From: Candidatus Saccharimonadales bacterium
GTDB lineage: Bacteria > Patescibacteriota > Saccharimonadia > Saccharimonadales > Saccharimonadaceae
DNA length: 9,752 nt
Assembly (NCBI GenBank): GCA_030145955.1
Contig: JASLCR010000027.1
Coordinates: 1 to 9,752, forward strand
Reading direction: 5' to 3'
Shown here: in pieces, positions 1-5,388 of the stretch
How positions within the stretch are numbered: the stretch's first letter is position 1
How the letters are laid out: each line of letters begins with the position of its first letter
The notes under the pieces: generated by a model
What the model was told of the DNA's origin: nothing
The model's input: the letters and a program-made list of their open reading frames with translations, nothing else
Database searches by the model: none
Translations under genes and position numbers: made by a program

Positions 1-22
1 CCAAAATTTCAGTGGCGTTCAT
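1..22 (-). CDS. 5' end of an unidentified gene, cut by the window edge
   Basis: A minus-strand ATG at 22..20 opens a frame reading MNATEIL before the window ends, so only seven codons are visible and no function can be given. The case for a real start is its promoter geometry: a TACAAT box lies exactly 7 nt upstream, as at uvrB. There is no purine-rich ribosome binding site between box and ATG, so the mRNA would be leaderless. It follows galU by 50 nt in the same direction and could also be read by transcription continuing from the gatC-galU operon. Confidence 0.45.
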
Positions 23-29
23 AATACTT

Positions 30-58
30 ATTGTACTATGAAGTAGGTGTTAAGTTAA
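30..58 (-). promoter_or_regulatory. Candidate promoter for the left-edge gene
   Basis: On the minus strand, TTAACT (58..53) and TACAAT (35..30) are separated by 17 nt and match the sigma-70 -35 and -10 consensus at 4/6 and 5/6 positions. The expected transcription start falls on or next to the ATG at 22. The surrounding 72 nt downstream of galU contain no hairpin followed by a T-run, so no terminator isolates this gene from galU. Confidence 0.4.
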
Positions 59-72
59 AGCTAGAAGCTACT

Positions 73-966
73 CTACCCCTTAAGCTTCGCTTCTATATAA
101 TTGCGGAGCTCGCCGCCAAATTCCGGATGCTTCAACCCAAAATCAAATGTTGTCTTCAAGTATTCAAGTGGATTACCCGTGTCGTAGAATGTTGCGTCTT
201 CGATTTCTTTAGCAAAGAACGAATGCCCTTCATCAATCATCTGCTGCACAAAAGGCTGGAAGGTAAATTCACCCTCACTGTGCTCTTGGGAGCCTTTTTC
301 AATATACGCAAGTAACTCTGCTGGCAGTAAATAGCCGGATACACTTGCGAGGTCAGAGGGCGAAGCCTGTTTACTTCCAGGTTTTTCAACAACATGCTCC
401 ATCCTGATTAACCCATCAGTAATTGATTCGCCTGCAGCAAAACCGTATCTATTATATTCATCGTCATAGACAGCTCGCTTACAGGCAAATACTCCGCCGC
501 CATGCTTGTTGTAGGTTTCTATCATCTGCTTTGTCGAATTAGCTTCTGGCGAAAAGAAGTCATCAGCCCAAGTATAGATAAAAGGCTCGTCGCCAATTAA
601 GTGCGAGGCGGAGAGTAATGGAGTTGCATTTCCATACGGTCCCTTCTGGCGCACATACACAAAGTTTGCCATGCTTGCAATATTTTCAATAAGATCAATA
701 AATGGCTTTTTCTTTTCTCCACCCGCGCGAAGATTGGCAAGCAAGTCTTCACTTGGAATATCGAAATGGTCTTCAATCGCCCTCTTATTAGTACTGCCGA
801 CGATGATGATATCTTTAATGCCCGCCGCAACAAGCTCCTCAACGACATACTGAATGATCGGCTTATCGATCAGTGGCATCATTTCCTTAGGCATCGCCTT
901 TGTTTGCGGCAAAAAACGCGTGCCAAACCCGGCAGCCGGAATAATTGCTTTCGTCACTTGCTTCAT
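73..966 (-). CDS. galU: UTP-glucose-1-phosphate uridylyltransferase-like sugar nucleotidyltransferase (GalU family)
   Basis: A 297-aa protein of the GalU/RmlA nucleotidyltransferase family, close to the usual GalU length of about 300. GalU joins UTP and glucose-1-phosphate to give UDP-glucose in the cytoplasm for glycan synthesis. The N-terminal signature is near canonical: AAGFGTRFLP (11-20), the lysine-rich PKEMMPL (26-32), then DKPIIQYVVEE. VEKP at 193-196 matches the Glu-Lys pair that contacts the sugar phosphate. Two regions are atypical: the usual GLGHA loop is replaced by GPYGNATPL (109-117), and the metal-binding LPD segment is WADD (133-136). The usual GDEIQLTD becomes EGEFTFQPF (231-239). 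Exact sugar or nucleotide specificity is therefore uncertain. The ATG at 966 is supported by GGAGGG 6 nt upstream, and it overlaps the TGA of the preceding 61-aa ORF as ATGA. It is the last gene of the gatC operon. Confidence 0.8.
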   Translation of the reverse strand: MKQVTKAIIPAAGFGTRFLPQTKAMPKEMMPLIDKPIIQYVVEELVAAGIKDIIIVGSTNKRAIEDHFDIPSEDLLANLRAGGEKKKPFIDLIENIASMANFVYVRQKGPYGNATPLLSASHLIGDEPFIYTWADDFFSPEANSTKQMIETYNKHGGGVFACKRAVYDDEYNRYGFAAGESITDGLIRMEHVVEKPGSKQASPSDLASVSGYLLPAELLAYIEKGSQEHSEGEFTFQPFVQQMIDEGHSFFAKEIEDATFYDTGNPLEYLKTTFDFGLKHPEFGGELRNYIEAKLKG

Positions 967-1148
967 ATTGTTCCCTCCAACTCCTTTAGCTTACCATATG
1001 GCAAAAAGACAGCTTGAACATCGGTCATTTTTGCCAACTTTGCGTTCTCTGTAAACTGCGCAATCATAATGAATGCCTTGTGAACAACAGAGCGAAAGCC
1101 AACTTTTGTTATCTGTAGACCGTCATCAATCCGCTGCCATTTTTTCAC
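963..1148 (-). CDS. Hypothetical 61-aa protein between gatB and galU, possible Nudix N-terminal remnant
   Basis: A short basic protein with a GTG start 3 nt after the gatB stop and a TGA that overlaps the galU ATG (ATGA). This tight coupling on both sides is the main reason to accept it. There is no strong ribosome binding site, only a GAGAAAGG stretch ahead of the gatB stop, so coupled translation from gatB is likely. I do not recognise a complete domain. The opening WQRIDDGL-ITKVGFRSVVHKAFIM is reminiscent of the short beta-rich lead-in before the Nudix fold in ADP-ribose pyrophosphatase-like proteins, but no Nudix box (GX5EX7REUXEEXGU) follows. It could be a remnant, or a small protein in its own right. 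No signal peptide or membrane segment is visible. Confidence 0.55.
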   Translation of the reverse strand: MKKWQRIDDGLQITKVGFRSVVHKAFIMIAQFTENAKLAKMTDVQAVFLPYGKLKELEGTI

Positions 1149-1151
1149 GAG

Positions 1152-2579
1152 CTACAACCTTTCTCGTATAAGCTTCTGTGCCAAGCCAGGGTTTGCTTTT
1201 CCTTGAGATTTTTTCATAATCTGACCAACGAGAAATCCGATTGCCTTATCGTTTCCACTACGAATATCCTCTACCGCCTTCTGACTAGCTGGGTCGGCGA
1301 GTACTTCATCAACGATAGCCGCAATCGCACCTTCGTCACTCACCTGGAGTAAATTCTTGTCTTCGGCAATCTTACGCGGACCAGTAGCACCGTTCATTAA
1401 ATCATTAAAAAGCTCGCTTGCTGCATTTGAAGAAATTTCATTCTCTTCAGCCATACCAGCCAATTCAACAAGATCATCAATGGCCGCCAATGATTCAAGT
1501 TTGGTATTTTCATCAAGACTAAGATTACTTGCAACCCAGTTTGCAACACGCTTTGCAGCCTTACGGTCTTGCTGAAGAACCTGCGAAACCATCTCCGCTA
1601 GTAGCTGCTTGGCAAGCACAGTGTTCACAACCGATTTATCTACACCAAGCCCGGCAAACTCCTCCCGATACTCTGGTGGAAGCTTTGGTACACCTGCTTG
1701 AATATCGCGAATCTCCTCATCAGTCAAAACAATAGGTGGAATATCAGCATCCGGCATGTAGCGATAGTCCTGCGCATCTTCTTTGCTTCGCTGCGAAGTC
1801 GTAATACATTTGTCATCATTCCATCCACGAGTTTCTTGCACAATTCGCTCACCGCGCTCAAGCAGTTCAACTTGTCGCTTAAATTCATACTCAGCCGCTT
1901 TCTCAACGCTTCTGAATGAGTTGAGATTCTTTACTTCTGCCCGTTTTCCAAGCTCGCTAGAGCCTTTCGGCGCCACTGAAATGTTGACGTCAAAGCGCAT
2001 ATTGCCATGATAAAGGTTGCCTTGCGTGACGCCCGCGTAAGTCATAAGGTTGTAGAGTTCGGTTGCAAACGCACGAGCCTCTTCAGGGGAATGAATATCA
2101 GGCTCCGACACAACTTCAATCAATGGGGTGCCTGCACGATTGAGGTCAACCAGGCTGTAGTCCCCAAAGTGTGTCAGCTTGCCAGCATCTTCTTCCATGT
2201 GTGCATGATGAATACGAACGCGAACAGATTCACCATTCTCGAGCGGTGCATCAACATATCCGGCAAGGATAATTGGCTCGTACATCTGTGAAGTTTGATA
2301 CCCCTTCGGAAGGTCTGGATAGAAATAGTGCTTCCTATCAAAGCGTGAGATGCGTGCAATATCAGCGTTGAGTGCCTTTCCTGCTTTGATAGCGAGATTA
2401 ACCGCCTCACGGTTCAATACCGGCAACATACCAGGCAACCCAAAATCAATCTCATGTACTTTACTATTTGGCGCCGCATCACGAGCGTCGTTGTCGGCCG
2501 GACTAAATAGCTTCGTTTTTGTGGCGAGCTGTACATGACATTCAATACCAATTGTCATTTCCCAATCTTGTAGACTCAT
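1152..2579 (-). CDS. gatB: Asp-tRNA(Asn)/Glu-tRNA(Gln) amidotransferase subunit B
   Basis: GatB is the tRNA-binding and kinase subunit of GatCAB. It phosphorylates the side chain of mischarged Glu-tRNA(Gln) or Asp-tRNA(Asn) and passes it ammonia produced by GatA. The protein is 475 aa, the family's normal length. Catalytic-domain motifs appear in order: IGIECHVQL (10-18), DRKHYFYPDLPKGYQTSQ (81-98), HMEEDAGK (127-134), RAGTPLIEVVSEPD (148-161), EVKNLNSFRSVEKA (215-228) and RSKEDAQDYRY (264-274). The C-terminal part, from about 320 on, is the helical plus YqeY-like domain that grips the tRNA, ending in GQIMKKSQGKANPGLAQKL. One common Cys is Phe (MRFDVN, 194-199). The ATG overlaps the TGA of the upstream membrane protein (ATGA), and a G-rich stretch (GTGGGGGCG) lies just ahead of it. 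Unlike the classic gatCAB order, one extra gene separates gatA and gatB. Confidence 0.97.
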   Translation of the reverse strand: MSLQDWEMTIGIECHVQLATKTKLFSPADNDARDAAPNSKVHEIDFGLPGMLPVLNREAVNLAIKAGKALNADIARISRFDRKHYFYPDLPKGYQTSQMYEPIILAGYVDAPLENGESVRVRIHHAHMEEDAGKLTHFGDYSLVDLNRAGTPLIEVVSEPDIHSPEEARAFATELYNLMTYAGVTQGNLYHGNMRFDVNISVAPKGSSELGKRAEVKNLNSFRSVEKAAEYEFKRQVELLERGERIVQETRGWNDDKCITTSQRSKEDAQDYRYMPDADIPPIVLTDEEIRDIQAGVPKLPPEYREEFAGLGVDKSVVNTVLAKQLLAEMVSQVLQQDRKAAKRVANWVASNLSLDENTKLESLAAIDDLVELAGMAEENEISSNAASELFNDLMNGATGPRKIAEDKNLLQVSDEGAIAAIVDEVLADPASQKAVEDIRSGNDKAIGFLVGQIMKKSQGKANPGLAQKLIRERL

Positions 2580-2992
2580 ATCGCCCCCACGTCTTTCAAT
2601 GCCTGCTTATACACTGCAAGTGCACGTTTCGTCGTATCATAATCAACCTGAAAGCCAGACTCATGTGCGAGCTTATTGCGTATTTTATGTGCGCTCCAAA
2701 TATTATTTGCATTAGACCATTGCTGATTGTAAGCCTTCATCCTCTCGCCCATCGTCTGTCCTTTCACACCTTTAGCCTTCAACGCTTTATCAAGCAGCTT
2801 GTCGGCATTCAAGAGCGCAAGCTGATAGCTCGGGGCATTTCCTTGGTCAATTTCCTGCTCAATCTTGAGCCACGCACTTCGATAACTATCCTGGTTAAGC
2901 TGTGACGTGATACCTTTGCGCGCGATAAACGCCAACACAATAGCCCCGAGAAGTAAAATCGCTACAAAAAACAATAATAATTCTACGCTCAC
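2576..2992 (-). CDS. Membrane-anchored protein with a HEPN-like RNxxxH motif, embedded between gatA and gatB
   Basis: A 138-aa protein of unknown function. Residues 3-24 form one hydrophobic helix (LLLFFVAILLLGAIVLAFIA) followed by Arg-Lys, consistent with an N-terminal anchor and a cytoplasmic body. The rest is predicted helical and hydrophilic. Near the C terminus IWSAHKIRNKLAHE (98-111) contains R105-N106-x3-H110, which fits the RX4-6H signature (often RNxxxH) of HEPN domains, many of which are metal-independent RNases. About 28 residues and a last helix follow. Whether it cleaves RNA, only binds it, or is structural cannot be told from sequence. It starts with GTG overlapping the gatA TGA (GTGA), has a GGAG 8 nt upstream, and its own TGA overlaps the gatB ATG, so it should be made together with GatA and GatB. 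That placement suggests a link to tRNA or translation, but this is inference. Confidence 0.85.
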   Translation of the reverse strand: MSVELLLFFVAILLLGAIVLAFIARKGITSQLNQDSYRSAWLKIEQEIDQGNAPSYQLALLNADKLLDKALKAKGVKGQTMGERMKAYNQQWSNANNIWSAHKIRNKLAHESGFQVDYDTTKRALAVYKQALKDVGAI

Positions 2993-4362
2993 GACGCATA
3001 CTCCACTGATCTTGCCGCCGCAAGCAGCAGTGCATCAGACTGTCGTTGCCCCATGAGCTGCACACCAATTGGCAGACCATCTTTCGACACTCCCGATGGC
3101 ACACTTATAGCAGGAATACCAGCCAGACTTGCCGGGACCGTCATCACGTCCGATAGGTACATTTTGATTGGATCACTTGTGTTATCACCAAATCCAAATG
3201 CAGGTGTTGGCGCAGTTGGACCAATTAACATATCATACTCGGCAAACAATTGATCAAGCTCCTGAATAAGAAGTGTGCGTGCTTTTTGCGCCTGCTGATA
3301 GTATGCATCAAAGAACCCGCTCGACAGCACATAACTACCAATCATAATTCGGCGCTTATTTTCAGTAACAAATCCTTCGTCTCGCGAACGACCATACAGC
3401 TCAGCCAATGTCTTCGCTCCTTCAGCTCGGTATCCATATCGCACACCATCATAACGAGCAAGATTACTTGAGATTTCTGCCGGAACAATAATATAGTACA
3501 TGGCAAGCGTATGCTTAACGATTGGCAAGCTAACTTCCTCAACTACATGTCCAGCCGCACGCAGCTTATCAGCATACTCATTCGCTGCATTGCGCACGTC
3601 TTCATCAACATCATCAGTCATGAATTCTTTAATAATACCAATCTTGAGAGGCTTTGATTGCTCTACGGACGACAAGAAATCGGGCAATGTCGTCATGTCC
3701 TTCTCATCCCTACCAGCCATCACTGAAAGCACAAGCTCGGTATCGTCAGCGTTTGTCGCAAAGCAGCCGATACAGTCTGTACTCGACGCCATAGCAACCA
3801 CACCATAGCGACTCACGGTACCATAGGTTGGCTTCATGCCAACGACACCATTAAAGCTAGCCGGTTGACGGATCGATCCGCCAGTATCTGTACCCAGTGC
3901 AAATGGTACGATATCGAGTGCCGTTACGACTGCAGAACCTCCAGACGAACCGCCAGCAACTTTATTAGGATTAACCGCATTCTTCGTAGGTCCAAACGCA
4001 GAATTCTCCGTACTTCCACCATGAGCAAAGGCATCAAGGTTTGCTTTGCCAATACAAATCGCCCCCTCGCGCTCAAGCTTCTCGACAGCAGTCGCCTGAA
4101 GTGGTGCACTGAAATTCTCAAGCATCTTACTTGCCGCGGTTGTTGGTGCGCCAAATGCTAAAAAGTTATCTTTAACGACAAATGGAACCCCGGCTAATTT
4201 ACCGGTAACCTCGCCCGCATCAACTCTCCTGGCGCGCTCGAGTGCTCGCTCTTCAGTAAGAGCAAGAAGTGCATGGTATGACTCATTTTGTTTTGCTTTT
4301 TCAAACGCAGCCGTTACATTTTCAACGGCAGATTTTCCATAATAATCAGCAATTTTTGTCAT
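2989..4362 (-). CDS. gatA: Asp-tRNA(Asn)/Glu-tRNA(Gln) amidotransferase subunit A
   Basis: GatA is the glutaminase subunit of GatCAB, an amidase-signature enzyme that releases ammonia from glutamine for GatB. All three catalytic residues are visible with family spacing: Lys64 in VVKDN, cis-Ser139 in GGSSGGSA (137-144) and nucleophile Ser163 in GTDTGGSIRQPA (157-168). Other expected blocks are GGSTENSAFGPTKN (115-128), KRRIMIGSYVLSSGFFDAYY and LPIGVQLMG. At 457 aa it is slightly shorter than the usual 480-490, mostly at the ends. The normally conserved DQIGPFA is DCIGCFA (196-202), so two cysteines replace Gln and Pro. The ATG is 4 nt after the gatC stop with AAAGGTG about 10 nt upstream. Its TGA overlaps the GTG of the next gene. 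Confidence 0.97.
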   Translation of the reverse strand: MTKIADYYGKSAVENVTAAFEKAKQNESYHALLALTEERALERARRVDAGEVTGKLAGVPFVVKDNFLAFGAPTTAASKMLENFSAPLQATAVEKLEREGAICIGKANLDAFAHGGSTENSAFGPTKNAVNPNKVAGGSSGGSAVVTALDIVPFALGTDTGGSIRQPASFNGVVGMKPTYGTVSRYGVVAMASSTDCIGCFATNADDTELVLSVMAGRDEKDMTTLPDFLSSVEQSKPLKIGIIKEFMTDDVDEDVRNAANEYADKLRAAGHVVEEVSLPIVKHTLAMYYIIVPAEISSNLARYDGVRYGYRAEGAKTLAELYGRSRDEGFVTENKRRIMIGSYVLSSGFFDAYYQQAQKARTLLIQELDQLFAEYDMLIGPTAPTPAFGFGDNTSDPIKMYLSDVMTVPASLAGIPAISVPSGVSKDGLPIGVQLMGQRQSDALLLAAARSVEYAS

Positions 4363-4366
4363 GTCT

Positions 4367-4654
4367 CTATAGCACCTTTGGAACTTTTATTTGATCATCC
4401 ATGGACTCTGGGGCAAGCTCAATAAGCTTCTCGCGCACAACTCCCTGCTGCACTTCATCGGCACGCCAAACATTCTCGAGACCAGTCACCTGATAGGTTG
4501 GCGATATACCTTCGGTATCAAGTTCATCGAGCTGCGTAATGTATCCAACGATGCCATCAAGCTCATTAACGAGCGCATCCACTTCATTATCTGCAAGTTG
4601 CAAGCTACTTAGCGTCGCGAGCCGTGCGACGTCGTCACGAGAAATTTGTGTCAT
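4367..4654 (-). CDS. gatC: Asp-tRNA(Asn)/Glu-tRNA(Gln) amidotransferase subunit C
   Basis: GatC is the small subunit that wraps around and stabilises the GatA-GatB pair. The sequence follows the family throughout: TQISRDDVARLATLSSLQL, then ITQLDELDTEGISPTYQV, LENVWRADEV and a C-terminal IKVPKVL. Two ATGs are possible, at 4663 (98 aa) and 4654 (95 aa). I chose 4654: the upstream ATG is part of a perfect TATAAT box, no Shine-Dalgarno precedes either start, and 4654 lies 7 nt from that box, where transcription should begin. The family also typically opens directly with the ISREEV-type motif. It is the first gene of the gatC-galU operon and is divergent from the Adk-like kinase. If a farther promoter is used, the 4663 start remains possible. 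Confidence 0.93.
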   Translation of the reverse strand: MTQISRDDVARLATLSSLQLADNEVDALVNELDGIVGYITQLDELDTEGISPTYQVTGLENVWRADEVQQGVVREKLIELAPESMDDQIKVPKVL

Positions 4655-4661
4655 ACTACTC

Positions 4662-4694
4662 ATTATAGCGCAGAAAAAGATTTATTGTAGTCTA
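4662..4694 (-). promoter_or_regulatory. Candidate promoter of the gatC-galU operon (leaderless type)
   Basis: A perfect TATAAT box (4667..4662, minus strand) sits 7 nt before the chosen gatC ATG. The -35 place holds no TTGACA-like hexamer but TAGACTACAA (4694..4685), 17 nt upstream of the -10. The same 10-mer stands 18 nt upstream of the uvrB -10. A second TACAAT on this strand (4689..4684) could be an alternative -10, giving a short leader without a ribosome binding site. Confidence 0.5.
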
Positions 4695-4700
4695 ACTACA
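4686..4700. promoter_or_regulatory. 15-bp inverted repeat between divergent promoters, candidate operator
   Basis: TGTAGT-CTA-ACTACA is a perfect inverted repeat with 6-bp arms and a 3-nt spacer. It lies between the -10 box of gatC (4662-4667) and that of the Adk-like kinase (4705-4710), covering the -35 regions of both. Neither promoter has a good -35, so a protein binding here could act on both. There is no T-run or long stem, so it is not a terminator. The binding protein is unknown. Confidence 0.4.
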
Positions 4701-4704
4701 GGAG

Positions 4705-4725
4705 TATAATGGTAACTGCAAAGGA
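4705..4725 (+). promoter_or_regulatory. Promoter -10 box and ribosome binding site of the Adk-like kinase
   Basis: A perfect TATAAT at 4705-4710 is followed by AAAGGA at 4720-4725, which is 6 nt before the ATG at 4732. Transcription should start near 4717, giving a leader of about 15 nt that contains the ribosome binding site. No clear -35 hexamer is seen at 16-18 nt, and the inverted repeat at 4686-4700 occupies most of that space. This start is conventional, unlike the leaderless geometry on the other strand. Confidence 0.6.
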
Positions 4726-4731
4726 ACAACC

Positions 4732-5388
4732 ATGGCCGAAAGAAGCATAATTCATATCGGTGGAAGTCCAGGAAGCGGCAAGTCTCGAATGGCACGAGCG
4801 CTGGTTGACCGCCTTCATCTCTCCACGAGTCTTCGTGCTGAACACATTTCAATCGGCGACCGTCTCCGTATGATCAGCCGACAGGCTATTCATTCAATAT
4901 ACCAGGAGTACATCATCGATCACCTCGCCAACCCATTGCGAGCACACTATCCCATGGATGATGAGGTTGTGGAAGTCGTTGCGTATGAGGCATTAAGCGA
5001 ATCAAATCGACGTGATACCCAAGTGGTTTTTCTTGATGGATATCCACGCTATGCTTCACAGGTTGGTGCTTATTTTGATCTTACCGAAGTAAGTGAATGG
5101 GCTACCCCAGGTGCGCTTGTTGCCGAGCTCGATAGAGAGACGGCTATGGCACGCGTGCTAAAACGTAATGACAAACACCCCGACCGTTATGTAGACGATG
5201 AAGAAGCAGAGATGCGAATGAAATTACACGAAGTCCATTACCCAGAAGTACGCCTTCAGCTAGGCAAGTACGCTGGTCGATTCGCAGTGCACGCCATCGA
5301 TACTTCAGGGCCAAAACAATACACAGACAATCAAGCCTTCATGGCCACGATGCAACTTCTTGACGGCTCTTTACCCGGTGCTTCTTAA
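4732..5388 (+). CDS. Adenylate kinase-like nucleoside monophosphate kinase (P-loop)
   Basis: A 218-aa P-loop kinase that resembles adenylate kinase but is not a standard Adk. The Walker A loop is GGSPGSGKS (10-18). HISIGDRLR (38-46) corresponds to the Adk ISTGDMLR motif, and FLDGYPR (100-106) to the diagnostic LDGFPR that holds the NMP. RNDKHPDRYVDDEEAEMRMKL (starting at 145) takes the place of the LID and the following arginine-rich segment, so the LID is very short and has no zinc-type insert. The family transfers phosphate from ATP to a nucleoside monophosphate, but which base is accepted cannot be read here. Housekeeping adk usually sits beside secY in the ribosomal protein cluster, so this may be a second, specialised copy. 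The start has a good AAAGGA site. Its stop overlaps the uvrB stop tail to tail by 4 nt. Confidence 0.75.
   Translation: MAERSIIHIGGSPGSGKSRMARALVDRLHLSTSLRAEHISIGDRLRMISRQAIHSIYQEYIIDHLANPLRAHYPMDDEVVEVVAYEALSESNRRDTQVVFLDGYPRYASQVGAYFDLTEVSEWATPGALVAELDRETAMARVLKRNDKHPDRYVDDEEAEMRMKLHEVHYPEVRLQLGKYAGRFAVHAIDTSGPKQYTDNQAFMATMQLLDGSLPGAS

Noticed and set aside
63..71. AGAAGCTAC repeated at 7378-7386, both just after minus-strand stop codons
   Set aside because: Only 9 bases, at different distances from the neighbouring -10 boxes, and it includes stop codon bases in one case. Chance is a sufficient explanation.
1..72. Terminator after galU
   Set aside because: Only weak 4-bp stems such as AAGC-GAA-GCTT can be drawn near the galU end, with no T-run following, so no terminator is called.
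2519..2905. 128-codon open frame on the plus strand
   Set aside because: It lies antisense to the 138-aa protein and gatB, crosses their junction, has no recognisable domain or ribosome binding site, and is explained by the codon bias of the genes on the other strand.
963..3000. Alternative genetic code with TGA as a sense codon
   Set aside because: gatA, the 138-aa protein and the 61-aa ORF all end in TGA exactly at the overlap with the next start. Reading through these TGAs would destroy the tight gene boundaries.
4681..4731. Riboswitch or T-box before gatC or the kinase
   Set aside because: The space between start codons is under 80 nt, both leaders are predicted to be 0-15 nt long, and no conserved aptamer or T-box sequence is visible.
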